From assembly GCF_002764115.1 (NCBI RefSeq), contig NZ_CP017945.1:1-64000 (forward strand): 64,000 bases of DNA. The letters are read 5' to 3'. Source of the stretch: Phyllobacterium zundukense. GTDB lineage: Bacteria; Pseudomonadota; Alphaproteobacteria; Rhizobiales; Rhizobiaceae. Each line of letters starts with the position of its first letter. The first letter of the stretch is position 1. The position numbers and the translations under genes were made by a program. The notes beneath the pieces are model-generated. The model was not told where the DNA came from and made no database searches. It worked only from the letters and a program-made list of their open reading frames with translations. Below are positions 42,218 through 51,742 of the stretch, in pieces.

Positions 42218-43151
42218 GGCGTCCCCGCATTGCTGGATTGATCAGGACATAAAGGCCATCGGCGAGCGTGTTGATCAGGATGGACAATGCCACGATGCAG
42301 ACAAACCCTCCTTGCAGCATCGGAATATCGCGGTTGATCACAGCGTCGTAGAGGAGCCGGCCCATGCCGGGTATGGCGAAGATCACTTCCACGACGACCG
42401 AGCCTCCAAGCAGGCCTGCAAGCCAAAGGGCAAAGAACGTGACAACCGGCAGCGAACCGTTGCGAATGCCATGGCGCATCACGGTGCCGTGCATGCCGAG
42501 ACCGCGACTGCGTGCGGCAGTGATATAGGGCGCCCGCAGAACATCGGTCATCGCTGCCCGTGTCACTTGCGTGAAATAGGCAAGCGGCCGAAGCGTGAGC
42601 GTCAGAGCTGGAAGCACCAGCGAACGCCAGCTATCCCAGCCCGCCGAGGGCAACCAGCCAAGATAAAGTGCGAAGACCAATGCGGACATTGGTGCAAACC
42701 AGTATTCCGGCGTTGCAACGAAAGTCTGGATCATCAGGGTGGTGAAATTGTCCAGACTGCCGCCCGGTCGCATGGCTGCCAGGGTGCCTAGCGGTAATGC
42801 GACAATGACCGCGATTGCCAACGCCGTCAGCGCCAGAGTGATCGATACACCCAGAGCGCGGACGAGTTCACCTGCCACGGGCTGACTGCTGGTGAATGAG
42901 AAGCCCAGATCGCCACGCACCGCGTTCCATAACCATGTGAAATACTGGACATAAAGCGGACGATCGAGACCAAGGCTCACGCGAAGTGCTTCAACCGCAT
43001 GCGGATCGAGGGCTGTATCGCGCATACGCGAGAACAGGATCGTACGGGCAGGATCCCCGCCCGTCATATAGGGCAAAAGGAAAGCGATGACAGAAACGAT
43101 TGCCAGCATCAGACATAGAATGAGGAATCGTCTCAGTGTCTGTATCCACAT
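42207..43151 (-). CDS. ABC transporter permease, DppB type
   Basis: Permease of 314 residues with typical N-terminal helix (RRFLILCLMLAIVSVIAFLL), the TGGDPA motif, LGLDRPLYVQYFTWL, and the coupling loop PYITAARSRGLGMHGTVMRHG. The start at 43151 (MWIQTLRRF) is chosen because it begins directly before the first helix; the open frame extends to 43265 with unrelated sequence overlapping the oxidase gene. The partner of the DppC-type permease. Confidence 0.95.
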   Translation of the reverse strand: MWIQTLRRFLILCLMLAIVSVIAFLLPYMTGGDPARTILFSRMRDTALDPHAVEALRVSLGLDRPLYVQYFTWLWNAVRGDLGFSFTSSQPVAGELVRALGVSITLALTALAIAVIVALPLGTLAAMRPGGSLDNFTTLMIQTFVATPEYWFAPMSALVFALYLGWLPSAGWDSWRSLVLPALTLTLRPLAYFTQVTRAAMTDVLRAPYITAARSRGLGMHGTVMRHGIRNGSLPVVTFFALWLAGLLGGSVVVEVIFAIPGMGRLLYDAVINRDIPMLQGGFVCIVALSILINTLADGLYVLINPAMRGRHDH

Positions 43152-43177
43152 ATCCCGGTCCTTTCTCCGCAATGGTT

Positions 43178-44455
43178 CTAGTGCAACAAATCCTGCAGCC
43201 GGTAGTAGGCTCCTACGAAAGGCAGGAACCAGGGCTTGCCAAAATGCCCTGGAATGGCCGGCCAATCGAGCTTGCGCCAGACATTGGCTTCATGCTGGCC
43301 GCTCATGACATCTGCCATTACCGAACCCATATGTGTCGACATCTGCGTCCCATGACCACTATAGCCCATTGAATAAAAGAGCCCCTCATGTTCGCCGGCA
43401 CGGGGCAGACGGTCTGCCGTCATATCAACCAGACCACCCCAGCAATAATCGATACGCACGCCTGATAGCTGCGGGAAGACGGATATCATCGCCTTCTCGA
43501 GTATCTTGCCGCTCTTGGCGTCTGAAGCCGGGCTCGACATGGCAAAACGTGCACGCCCACCAAACAGCAGTCTGTTGTCGGGTGTGATCCGGAAATAGCT
43601 CCCGACATTCTTGGAATCCGTTGCCATGCGCCGGGTTGGCATGATCTCGTCAATAAGCGAGAGCGGCAGGGGTTCGGTGACAATGATAAAACTGCCGATT
43701 GGAACGATGCGGCGACGGAAGCGCGCGAACGGCCCCGCAACCGACGTGCCGGTTGCCAGCAGCACCTGCGAAGCGCAGATGGATCCGCTGGTCGTGATAA
43801 CCTCGTGCTGGTAGCCGGAGATACGCTTGAGCTTGGTAACGGGAGCTCTCTCATAAATTCTTGCACCATGTCGAACCGCAGCGGAGGCTAGCCCTTGTGC
43901 AAACTTCCCCATATGCATCCCGGCGCTCTTAGTGAAGGCCAGCCCCCCGAAATAACGGTCCGTCCCGACTTCTGTACGGAGCCTGTCGCGACTGACAAGA
44001 GTGGTGTCCTGATCGACATCCCGGGCGAGAATTTCGTGCGTCCGTGCCAGTTTTTCGTAATGTTCAGGCTTGGCCGCAAGCTTGATCTTGCCTGTTCGCC
44101 GGAAGTCGCAATCAATCGCCTCTTCCATGACGAAACGCTCAACCGTATCAACAGCCGCATCATAGGCGCGGTAGAACGAACGGGCGGTGTCGCGACCGAA
44201 CCGGGCAACCGCGCCAGAGTAATCTATTGCAACACCGTTGTTGCACTGACCGCCATTGCGGCCCGAAGCGCCGCTGCCGATCTGTCCGGCTTCGATCAGG
44301 ACGACATCAGCGCCCTTCTTGGCGAGGCTGACTGCCGCTGCAAGCCCGGTGAACCCACCACCAATGACCGCAACATCCGCCCGGCCTGACAGGCTGCCAC
44401 TGGCGGCGTCTAAGAACGGGGGAACTGTGTCCAGCCAATAGGATTGCAGCTTCAT
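43178..44455 (-). CDS. FAD-dependent oxidoreductase, gamma-glutamylputrescine oxidase (PuuB/OrdL)-like
   Basis: DAO-family flavoenzyme of 425 residues. The FAD Rossmann motif is VAVIGGGFTGLAAAVSLAKK (about 28-47), followed by GSGASGRNGGQCNNG, the PuuB-type signature, and the C-terminal MGYSGHGTQMSTHMG. Members oxidise secondary or primary amines with release of ammonia or an aldehyde and H2O2. It is the first gene of the ABC operon, so imported amine derivatives are probably its substrates. The start at 44455 (MKLQSYW) has GGAAAG upstream. Confidence 0.9.
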   Translation of the reverse strand: MKLQSYWLDTVPPFLDAASGSLSGRADVAVIGGGFTGLAAAVSLAKKGADVVLIEAGQIGSGASGRNGGQCNNGVAIDYSGAVARFGRDTARSFYRAYDAAVDTVERFVMEEAIDCDFRRTGKIKLAAKPEHYEKLARTHEILARDVDQDTTLVSRDRLRTEVGTDRYFGGLAFTKSAGMHMGKFAQGLASAAVRHGARIYERAPVTKLKRISGYQHEVITTSGSICASQVLLATGTSVAGPFARFRRRIVPIGSFIIVTEPLPLSLIDEIMPTRRMATDSKNVGSYFRITPDNRLLFGGRARFAMSSPASDAKSGKILEKAMISVFPQLSGVRIDYCWGGLVDMTADRLPRAGEHEGLFYSMGYSGHGTQMSTHMGSVMADVMSGQHEANVWRKLDWPAIPGHFGKPWFLPFVGAYYRLQDLLH

Positions 44456-44827
44456 AGCGTCACTTTCCATCGTGTCTGCACTCAGAGATCTGGAGCGAAT
44501 GCCGGTTCATCCGCCTCCAGAGAACCGCCAGACCCCGTTATCAGCCTGAGCCTAACCTCGATGGTGTCACAAGTTTTAAGATTGTCAACAATCCTAATGT
44601 TTCATGACGTGCGTTATTGAGCGTATTTTAGGCGTGTATTGGATAAACGCAATTATTAGGCAAATCGCCGATCCGCGGCAGCAGAATGTGTTGCGCAATC
44701 GAGGCAAGTTCGCCGAGGCACAAGCAAGGCAAAATTCAATTTTTTGGAAAATGAGATGAGCAGCGGGAGCCCGCATCGGCGCCGGGCGACGACTATTCCT
44801 TTGGGAGGGTAAGCGCCATAACGGGCA
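44456..44827. other. Intergenic region between the oxidase operon and the RcnR-type regulator gene
   Basis: About 370 bases. It holds the palindrome at 44580-44593 and an AT-rich stretch (44560-44660) that should contain the promoter of the ABC operon. No supported gene is present; open frames here lack ribosome sites and recognisable domains. Confidence 0.5.
44580..44593. promoter_or_regulatory. GntR-type operator candidate upstream of the oxidase/ABC operon
   Basis: Perfect palindrome GATTGTCAACAATC, 125 bases upstream of the first gene of the operon. It fits the TTGT-N2-ACAA core known from FCD-type GntR regulators, and the operon encodes such a regulator. Confidence 0.55.
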
Positions 44828-45127
44828 TCAAAGATATTTGGTGATTTCCTTGAACTCGTCGATGGGCTTGCGCTGTTCCTTCGGCAGAGCCCCGACAGTC
44901 TCCTCAAGGCAATGATCAAGGTGATCCTGGATAAGCGTACGCTTTGCCTGACTGATGGCTTTCTCGACGGCATGGAGTTGCTGGGCTATGTCGAGGCAAG
45001 GACGATTGCTTTCGATCATCTCGACGACGCTGCGCAGATGACCATTGGCCCGCTTCAGCCGTTTCGCAATGTCGGCATGATGCTCGTGAACATGATGTTC
45101 CTGCGCCGGAGCTGTTTGATCTGTCAT
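44828..45127 (-). CDS. Metal-sensing transcriptional repressor, RcnR/FrmR/CsoR family
   Basis: All-helical repressor of 99 residues. The family core RLKRANGHLRSVVEMIE, a Cys in ESNRPCLDI, the helix with HAVEKAIS, and DHLDHC near the C-terminal helix are visible, with a His-rich N terminus (HHVHEHHAD) resembling Ni/Co-sensing DmeR/RcnR rather than copper CsoR. The start at 45127 (MTDQTAP) has GGAG upstream. It is the last gene of a cluster starting with the CDF exporter, and a G-tract dyad stands in front of that exporter. I infer control of the exporter and feedback on itself. Confidence 0.85.
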   Translation of the reverse strand: MTDQTAPAQEHHVHEHHADIAKRLKRANGHLRSVVEMIESNRPCLDIAQQLHAVEKAISQAKRTLIQDHLDHCLEETVGALPKEQRKPIDEFKEITKYL

Positions 45128-45199
45128 GGTAGTCTCCAAGAGCATGGTCAGTCTCTTCCTGCGTCTCTTGATACGCGACCGCCGCAGAAAAGGGTAGCG

Positions 45200-45754
45200 T
45201 CAGGCATCGACCAGTTCCAGTTTCTTGTCGAAATGGGTGCTGAAGTCCCATTCGCCGATATTCTCATAACCGACTGACTTCCAGAACCCGATCGTGGCTG
45301 CTGCGTCGCTTGAAGCATGAAGATACATGTTCGTATATCCGAGCTTGAGTGACTCCTCCTCCACCAAACGGTTGAGCTTCGTTCCAAGTCCATATCCACG
45401 CTGATCCTTGCGCACATAGAGCCGCCAGAGCGAGCCAATCTTGTCCGGCTCAGGATAGCGGTCACGAAAGGCCTCGATGATCGCCGGCTTGAACCGAAGA
45501 CCACGAACGCCAACTGTCGCGACCAGCTCGCCCTCCCCACTCTCGACAATCCAGAATGCACCGCGATTGGGGTGCGCATAATGATTCTTTGCTTCTGAAA
45601 GGAGCAAGGTGTCTATGTCGAGATGCCAATTGGGATTGTAGTCGAAACCGTAGAACTCCTTGATCGTATCCAGGCAGAACTTGCGAGCAGCTACGTGAGA
45701 TGGCGTTGCCGAACCGGAAAGGCGCGAAAGTATAAAATTATCGGGCAAGTGCAT
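45200..45754 (-). CDS. GNAT-family N-acetyltransferase
   Basis: A 184-residue acetyltransferase. The acetyl-CoA loop reads VRKDQRGYGLGTKLNRL and the C-terminal helix region SSDAAATIGFWKSVGYE, which are normal for the fold. The substrate is unknown. The start at 45754 (MHLPDNF) has GGGAGAG upstream. It sits between a metal-operon protein of unknown function and the metal sensor gene; a link to metal resistance is not evident from its sequence. Confidence 0.88.
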   Translation of the reverse strand: MHLPDNFILSRLSGSATPSHVAARKFCLDTIKEFYGFDYNPNWHLDIDTLLLSEAKNHYAHPNRGAFWIVESGEGELVATVGVRGLRFKPAIIEAFRDRYPEPDKIGSLWRLYVRKDQRGYGLGTKLNRLVEEESLKLGYTNMYLHASSDAAATIGFWKSVGYENIGEWDFSTHFDKKLELVDA

Positions 45755-45817
45755 GGTTTCTCTCCCTCTCGGACCCATCGCGGCATGGCCACGATGGGCA
45801 ATTGCACCGGAACGAAA

Positions 45818-46453
45818 TTATAGAACGGGAAGGCTGCGCTTTACCGTTCCGGCATCGTCCTTCACGATCAACCGGATGTGCGTCGCGTCATCGACCTTGC
45901 CACTGGCAATCAGCGTTGACTGGTCCGGACCCGGCATCAATAGCAGCTGGCGCACCTGGTAATCCTCGGCCTTGGGTCCTATGGCTTCAACCTCGATCCT
46001 TTCCTCGGACACTGCTTTCGTCGCCGTACCGTCCTTGTGCCATTTCAGCAGCCAGCGCCCCGGCCCCGACCTGCTCACTTCAACCTCAGCACCATCGCCA
46101 AGCGGGATGACAGAACCGCGAACCACACCGGTCTTTGCTTGGAGCGGCGCTGCACCCGGCACTGCCGCCTCACGGGTATGGAAATGGCTGCCGTGCAGGA
46201 CCATGATGCGAATGCGACGGGCGCTGCCGACATCGCCGGTCACAGCGACGGTCGAAACATTCGATCCCTTGGCTACAGACAGGGGATGGACTGCACCGCT
46301 GTCATCAATGGCATCGACCATGATCTCTTCAAGCGGCGGAGCTTTGTAATCGGGCTTGCCCGCCTCGCTGAATGCCAGTTCCCAGCTCTGGTTACCAACG
46401 TCGATAATATCGACCATCTGGCCGTGTCCCATATGAATGCCCTGTGTCGTCAT
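45818..46453 (-). CDS. Hypothetical protein in the CDF/RcnR metal operon
   Basis: A 211-residue, probably cytoplasmic protein with no signal peptide or membrane segment. It starts MTTQGIHMGHGQMVDIID and contains HGSHFHTREAA, two His clusters that may bind metal. The rest is beta-rich with repeated valine strands (RIEVEAIGPKAEDYQVRQ). I do not recognise the family. Location directly downstream of the CDF exporter and upstream of the metal-sensing repressor suggests a metal-linked role such as a chaperone. Confidence 0.7.
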   Translation of the reverse strand: MTTQGIHMGHGQMVDIIDVGNQSWELAFSEAGKPDYKAPPLEEIMVDAIDDSGAVHPLSVAKGSNVSTVAVTGDVGSARRIRIMVLHGSHFHTREAAVPGAAPLQAKTGVVRGSVIPLGDGAEVEVSRSGPGRWLLKWHKDGTATKAVSEERIEVEAIGPKAEDYQVRQLLLMPGPDQSTLIASGKVDDATHIRLIVKDDAGTVKRSLPVL

Positions 46454-46518
46454 TGTTCCAATCCTCAACTTGTTGTTTCGTAGATCGAGATATTTCCAGT
46501 GTCTGCAGATGTTGTCCC

Positions 46519-47523
46519 TCAGGCTGCCGGACGAACCCTTATCTGGACTGCGTTGAGCGCGGGCAAATGTCCCTTCAGTTCACGTTCATAGTGGTTCGCA
46601 ACCCTGTCGGCCGCAGCAACTGGCAGATCAGGATCCATGGCAATGTCGATATCTGCGCGCAGTTTGTGGCCGAGCCAGCGTGCCTTGACATCAAGCACGC
46701 TGACAATGCCGGGCACGTGCTCAGCCGTGTGCGTGATTTCATCGAGAACACCGGGCTCCACGCCATCGAGCATGCGGGTGAACACCGCACGAGCGGACTG
46801 CCAGACAATACCGAAGATCATGAAAGTGATGATCAGACCGACGATCGGATCGGCAAGCGGGAAGCCAAGCCACACGCCAGCGGCGCCGATGACAACAGCG
46901 AGGCTGCCGAAGCCGTCAACGCGGGCATGATACCCGTCCGCGATCAGAGCGGCACTGTTGATCTGGCGTCCAACGCGGATACGAAACACGGCAACAGCTT
47001 CATTGCCGAGGAAACCGATGATACCCGCAATAACCAAAACGCCTATCATCTGGATCGGCTGCGGGTTAAGCAGGCGTTCGATCGATACGTAACCGGCGTA
47101 GAGTGCACTGAACAGGATCAATCCGACAATCACCACACCTGCGAGATCTTCGACACGGTTCAATCCGTAGTTGAACGTCCGGGTGGCAGCCTTGCGGGCA
47201 AAGAGGAATGCTATCCCCAGCGGGATAGCCGTCGCAGCATCGCCGAAATTGTGGATTGTATCAGCCAAGAGCGCCACACTGCCTGTCAGATAGACGATGG
47301 CGACCTGCGCCATGGTGGTGACCATCAAGATAATGAACGACCACTTGATAGCCCAAAGGCCCTTGCTGGTTGACGCGATTGTTGCATCGATGACCCCGTG
47401 CGTATGGCCATGATCACCATCTCCGTGGGAATGACCGTGCCCATGGCTGTGGCCGTGGGCACCCGAATGGGCAAAGCCCGGATCAGGCGCAAAGCCCATC
47501 CAAACAAGCGCTGACTTGATCAT
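46519..47523 (-). CDS. Cation diffusion facilitator (CDF) metal exporter, His-rich N terminus
   Basis: Proton-coupled exporter of divalent metal, 334 residues. The N-terminal tail is histidine-rich (AHGHSHGHGHSHGDGDHGHTHG). About six membrane helices follow, with the helix II metal site in ALLADTIHNFGDAATA and the helix V site in LIADGYHARVDGFGSL, then a C-terminal cytoplasmic domain. The HxxxD type site is consistent with Co/Ni/Fe/Zn export of the DmeF group. The start at 47523 has GAGGAG upstream. It heads the operon with the unknown protein, GNAT enzyme and RcnR-type sensor. Confidence 0.93.
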   Translation of the reverse strand: MIKSALVWMGFAPDPGFAHSGAHGHSHGHGHSHGDGDHGHTHGVIDATIASTSKGLWAIKWSFIILMVTTMAQVAIVYLTGSVALLADTIHNFGDAATAIPLGIAFLFARKAATRTFNYGLNRVEDLAGVVIVGLILFSALYAGYVSIERLLNPQPIQMIGVLVIAGIIGFLGNEAVAVFRIRVGRQINSAALIADGYHARVDGFGSLAVVIGAAGVWLGFPLADPIVGLIITFMIFGIVWQSARAVFTRMLDGVEPGVLDEITHTAEHVPGIVSVLDVKARWLGHKLRADIDIAMDPDLPVAAADRVANHYERELKGHLPALNAVQIRVRPAA

Positions 47524-47557
47524 TGCGTTCTCCTCTGGAGTTCGTTTCTTAGCTCCA

Positions 47558-47589
47558 TTTATACCATCCCCCTGGAGGGGATATGTCAA
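47558..47589 (-). promoter_or_regulatory. Promoter and G-tract operator of the CDF operon
   Basis: Minus strand TTGACA (47584-47589), a 20-bp spacer and TATAAA (47558-47563). The dyad ATCCCC-N5-GGGGAT (47566-47582) sits in the middle of the spacer. G/C-tract dyads are typical of CsoR/RcnR repressors; an extended spacer with central dyad would equally fit a MerR activator. Confidence 0.7.
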
Positions 47590-47685
47590 CGCAATTATCG
47601 TGGATTAATCAGCACAATATTCTGCTTTGCATGCGAAAACAGAAGTGTATCCGTCTGATCGAAGTACCCACCTACCTGGGAGGCG

Positions 47686-48147
47686 TCAGCCAGCAAGCGT
47701 ACCTTTTAGCGCGCCGGACCGCTTGGGCACTGCAACCGCTGGCACAAAATCGTCAGCATCAGGTTGAGCAAGATCGCGAATGATCGGGCAATCGGGCCGG
47801 CCGTCGCCGTGGCAGTGAGTGGCGAGATGGCGCAGCGTATTGGCCATTTCCCGAAGCTGGCGCATTTTCGCTTCCAGCTCTTCGACATGTTCCAGAGCAA
47901 TGCGCTTCACATCGGACGAGGCGCGGCTGCGATCGCGCCACAAAGCCAGAAGGTGGCGAATCTGCTCGATTGAAAATCCAAGGTCACGCCCGCGCCGGAT
48001 GAACCGCAATGTCTCAAGATCATTGCCCGAATAGACGCGATAGCCGGAACCGGTTCGATCCGCCGACTTGATCAGTCCGATCGACTCATAGTGCCGGATC
48101 ATCTTTGCGGAAACACCCGATGCTGCAGCTGCTTCACCAATGTTCAT
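47686..48147 (-). CDS. cueR: Cu(I)-responsive MerR-family activator
   Basis: Regulator of 153 residues (HmrR/CueR). HTH MNIGEAAAASGVSAKMIRHYE, then the YRVYSGNDLETLRFIRRGRD wing-helix region, and the metal-binding loop with two cysteines seven apart (ATHCHGDGRPDCPII), the CueR signature for monovalent copper or silver. It ends in a non-conserved tail. Its start overlaps the ferredoxin reductase gene stop by 4 bases, so it is part of the copA operon and autoregulated through the copA promoter. Three CueR-type promoters occur in the window. Confidence 0.94.
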   Translation of the reverse strand: MNIGEAAAASGVSAKMIRHYESIGLIKSADRTGSGYRVYSGNDLETLRFIRRGRDLGFSIEQIRHLLALWRDRSRASSDVKRIALEHVEELEAKMRQLREMANTLRHLATHCHGDGRPDCPIIRDLAQPDADDFVPAVAVPKRSGALKGTLAG

Positions 48148-49181
48148 AGTCCTGCTCCTGTCACTTCGTCTATCGTTCCGGGGGTAAAGAATACGTCTGC
48201 GTGAATGTCCGCCGCACGAATACCCCGTTCGATCAGCAGTGGCGCCGTAGCATCGATCATGGCAGGCGGTCCGGCAAGATAGGCTTTCCAGCCATCAAGG
48301 TCGCCGAAATCCTCGGCGACGACCGCTCCGACCTGACCACTGCGTCTTCCCGTTTGCGCTTCCTGCGACAAGACAGGAACGAAGCTGAGGTTGCCGTGGC
48401 GCGTGCTCAGTTCGCGAAATTGCTCCACCATATATAGGTCACGAGCGGCCCTTGCGCCAAAATAGACGTGAATCGGTTGCCCCATGTTTCTGGCAAGTGC
48501 CGTCTCGGCAATAGCCTTGACTGGTGCCAGGCCCGAGCCGCCGGCAATGCCCAGAATGGGTCCCCGGTGTTTTTCGCGCAGGAAGGATGAGCCGAACGGA
48601 CCTTCGACCGTGATGGCGTCTCCAGCCTTCGCCTGGGCAAAGATGCGTGTGCTTGTCGCGCCGCCCGGTACCTGCCGGATGTGGAATTCGATCAGTTCCT
48701 CATCCGGGCGGCTGGCAATGGAGTAATCGCGCGGCGGGCTGCCCGGATAAAAAAACCGCATATATTGCCCAGCTCTAAAGTCGAATTGATTGCGGTTACT
48801 GATCTTGACCTGGACCAGCTTGATGTCATGTGTCGCCTCGACGGTCTGCGCTATCACACCCTCGAAGCGACCGGCCGGGATATTGGCCGTCTCATCGGCA
48901 CCATCGAGCCAGCTGATGGTCACATCACTCTTCGGCATGGCACGGCAGGCAAGCGTCAGCCCTTCCGCCTTCTCCTCTTCCGTCAAGGAAAAGGGCGTAT
49001 GTTTGAGAAGATCCACCTCTCCGGAAACGAGATGCGACTTGCAGGCCCCGCACCGGCCCATCCGGCAGCCATGCGGATAGGAAATCCCTGCAGCAAGAGC
49101 AGCCTGGAGGATCGTCTCCCCTTCCGTCACGGAGATCCCTCGCCCGATCTGCGGCAAGTAGACAGTGTTCGGCATGGTCAT
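48144..49181 (-). CDS. 2Fe-2S ferredoxin-NAD(P)H oxidoreductase
   Basis: Electron-transfer protein of 345 residues: an N-terminal plant-type 2Fe-2S ferredoxin (PHGCRMGRCGACKSHLVSG with the final Cys in LTLACRAM), then a FAD domain (RDYSIASRP), and a NAD domain (GIAGGSGLAPVKAIAE, YLAGPPAMI). Similar to reductase components of ring-hydroxylating oxygenases. It is oddly placed between the copper ATPase and cueR; no oxygenase is nearby. A link to copper, such as Cu(II) reduction before export, is an inference. AGGAG lies before the ATG at 49181. Confidence 0.88.
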   Translation of the reverse strand: MTMPNTVYLPQIGRGISVTEGETILQAALAAGISYPHGCRMGRCGACKSHLVSGEVDLLKHTPFSLTEEEKAEGLTLACRAMPKSDVTISWLDGADETANIPAGRFEGVIAQTVEATHDIKLVQVKISNRNQFDFRAGQYMRFFYPGSPPRDYSIASRPDEELIEFHIRQVPGGATSTRIFAQAKAGDAITVEGPFGSSFLREKHRGPILGIAGGSGLAPVKAIAETALARNMGQPIHVYFGARAARDLYMVEQFRELSTRHGNLSFVPVLSQEAQTGRRSGQVGAVVAEDFGDLDGWKAYLAGPPAMIDATAPLLIERGIRAADIHADVFFTPGTIDEVTGAGL

Positions 49182-49193
49182 CGCAACGAGCTC

Positions 49194-51713
49194 CTATTCG
49201 GCAGCAGCAAGCACGCCGGCAGGCTGCGTATCGAGCCTGTCTTGAAGCGGCGGGCTGAAGCGTTTGAGGCGCAGTGCATTGGTCAGTACGAACACACTCG
49301 AAAGGGCCATGGCACCCGCTGCAAGCACAGGTGACAACAATGTGCCATTAACCGGATAGAGCACGCCTGCAGCCACCGGGATGAGCGCCGCATTGTAGGC
49401 AAAGGCCCAGAAAAGGTTCTGACCGATGTTGCGGATTGTCGCTTTCGACAGGGCAATGGCATTGACCACGCCACGCAGGTCCCCGGACATCAGCACCACA
49501 TCGGCACTTTCAATCGCCACATCTGTCCCTGTGCCGATGGCAAGGCCTACATCTGCGGCGGCCAGCGCTGGCGCATCGTTTATACCGTCACCAACAAAGG
49601 CTACGCGATGCCCCTTGGACCCCAGCCGCTTGACTGCATCGACCTTGCCGTCAGGCAGCACTTCCGCCACGACCTCGTCGATGCCGAGGCGCCGTGCAAT
49701 CGCTTCCGCCGTGCGGCGGTTGTCGCCCGTAATCATCGCGACCTTGAGGCCTAGGGCATGCAATGCTGCAATCGCTTCCGGTGTCGACGGCTTGATGGGG
49801 TCGGCAACTGTGATGATCGCCGCGAGCCTGCCATCAACGGCAGCATAAAGCGGTGACTGCCCTTCCCGGCCAAGGCGCTCGGCATCGTCAGCGAAAGCCG
49901 CCACGCTGTGGCCAAGTTTCGTCATGAACCGGTCGGCACCTACCTCGACTTTCCGGCCGCTAACCATTGCGGCAACACCAAAACCGGGCGTCGCCTCAAA
50001 ATTGTCAGCGGCGGCGAGCTGTAAGCCGTCGCGCTTGGCAGCTTCGACGATCGCTTCGGCAATCGGATGTTCGGATCGCGATTCGAGCGAGGCGACGAGG
50101 CTCAAGATTTCGTTGCGGCCAAAACCTTCGCTCGTCTTGAAATAGGCAAGTGTCGGTTTGCCGAGTGTCAGCGTACCCGTCTTGTCGACAGCGATGACTT
50201 CAGCGTCGCGCAGCGTCTGCAGGGCATCCCCTCGCCGGAACAGCACACCCATTTCCGCGGCACGGCCGGTCCCCACCATGATCGAGGTCGGTGTAGCCAG
50301 CCCCATCGCGCAAGGGCAGGCTATGATGAGAACGGCGACCGCATTCACCAAGGCAAAGGTCAGGGCGGGATCGGGACCGAAAATGAGCCAGACAATGAAC
50401 GTCGCGGCAGCCGCGAGCATGACAGCGGGCACGAACCAGTGTGTGACCTTATCCACCATCGCCTGTATCGGCAGCTTGTCCGCCTGGGCCTCTTCGACCA
50501 TGCGAATGATCTGGGCAATCAGGGTATCGCTACCAACCTTCGTAGCCTTGAAGGTAAATGAGCCATTCTTGTTGACCGTGCCGCCAACGACTTCCGAACC
50601 GGCCACCTTGGTTACGGGCACAGGCTCGCCAGTGATCATCGATTCGTCCACGTAGGACGAACCCTCGATTACTGCACCGTCAACCGGGATTTTCTCGCCA
50701 GGACGGACAATGATCACATCGCCAGTCTGTACCTCCTGAAGCGGCACATCGACCGCTTCACCATCGCGCAGAACGCGCGCTGACTTGGCCTGCAGTCCGA
50801 GCAGCCGCTTGATCGCTTCGCTCGTGCGGCCCTTGGCGCGGGCTTCAAGATAGCGGCCGAGCAGGATAAGCGACACAATAACCGCAGCGGCCTCATAATA
50901 GACGTTGGTTGTGCCTTCGGGCAGGAGTTGGGGCGCAAAGGTGGCGACGACCGAAAACCCCCAGGCGGCCGTGGTACCGAGAACGACAAGCGAATTCATG
51001 TCGGGTGCCAAGCGCAACAGTGCGGGTACCCCTTTCCTGAAAAAACGCAAGCCAGGACCAAACAGCACCAGCGTGGTCAACAGAAACTGGAGATACCAGC
51101 TCTCCCGCATGCCCACAGTTTCCATGACGAATTCGTGGATAGCTGGCACAAGGTGGGATCCCATCTCCAGAACAAAGACCGGCACCGTCAGGATGGAAGC
51201 CACGGCGAGGCTGACCTTCAGGCTGCGCAGCTCGGCTTCGCGCCGGTCATGCTCGCCATCTTCGGCCTTGCCTGTTACGACCTCACTTGCTGCGTAGCCT
51301 GCAGCCTTGATGGCCTCTGCCAGACGCGAGGCAGTCGCATTTCCGGCCGCAACCCGCACAGTTGCCCGTTCCGTCGCCAGGTTGACGCTGGCATTGGTGA
51401 CACCGGAGACTGCCTTAAGCGCCTTTTCAACCCGGCCGACGCAGGACCCACAGGTCATGCCCTCGATATCCAGCTCGATTGTTTTTTCGCCAACCTCGTA
51501 ACCGGCATTGCGGATCGCATTGATCACGGCTGGAACGTCGGGCGTGCCGGAAAAGGCAATATCGGCGCGTTCTGTTGCGAGATTGACAGAAGCCTTGGCG
51601 ACGCCAGGTACATTTGCGATGGCTTTCTCTACTCGGCCAACGCATGAGGCGCATGTCATGCCTTCAATGGCCAACTGATGGTTGGGGCGAATCTGGACAT
51701 CTGACATGCTCAT
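49194..51713 (-). CDS. copA: Cu(I)-exporting P-type ATPase CopA
   Basis: Copper pump of 839 residues. Two N-terminal HMA domains ([14 protein letters not shown] and [14 protein letters not shown]), eight membrane helices with the [14 protein letters not shown] copper site, phosphorylation motif [13 protein letters not shown] motif in [10 protein letters not shown] and [14 protein letters not shown]. Export of Cu(I) or Ag(I) from the cytoplasm is certain by family. The promoter at 51743-51773 has the CueR form and the same operon carries cueR. CopZ at 31692 is the likely chaperone donor. Confidence 0.97.
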   Translation of the reverse strand: MSMSDVQIRPNHQLAIEGMTCASCVGRVEKAIANVPGVAKASVNLATERADIAFSGTPDVPAVINAIRNAGYEVGEKTIELDIEGMTCGSCVGRVEKALKAVSGVTNASVNLATERATVRVAAGNATASRLAEAIKAAGYAASEVVTGKAEDGEHDRREAELRSLKVSLAVASILTVPVFVLEMGSHLVPAIHEFVMETVGMRESWYLQFLLTTLVLFGPGLRFFRKGVPALLRLAPDMNSLVVLGTTAAWGFSVVATFAPQLLPEGTTNVYYEAAAVIVSLILLGRYLEARAKGRTSEAIKRLLGLQAKSARVLRDGEAVDVPLQEVQTGDVIIVRPGEKIPVDGAVIEGSSYVDESMITGEPVPVTKVAGSEVVGGTVNKNGSFTFKATKVGSDTLIAQIIRMVEEAQADKLPIQAMVDKVTHWFVPAVMLAAAATFIVWLIFGPDPALTFALVNAVAVLIIACPCAMGLATPTSIMVGTGRAAEMGVLFRRGDALQTLRDAEVIAVDKTGTLTLGKPTLAYFKTSEGFGRNEILSLVASLESRSEHPIAEAIVEAAKRDGLQLAAADNFEATPGFGVAAMVSGRKVEVGADRFMTKLGHSVAAFADDAERLGREGQSPLYAAVDGRLAAIITVADPIKPSTPEAIAALHALGLKVAMITGDNRRTAEAIARRLGIDEVVAEVLPDGKVDAVKRLGSKGHRVAFVGDGINDAPALAAADVGLAIGTGTDVAIESADVVLMSGDLRGVVNAIALSKATIRNIGQNLFWAFAYNAALIPVAAGVLYPVNGTLLSPVLAAGAMALSSVFVLTNALRLKRFSPPLQDRLDTQPAGVLAAAE

Positions 51714-51742
51714 TGGAAAACCTCTTTTATCCTGTTACCAGC

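Noticed and set aside
47566..47582. CueR site before the CDF gene
   Set aside because: It lacks the CCTTCC/GGAAGG half-sites found at the three copper promoters and has G-tracts instead.
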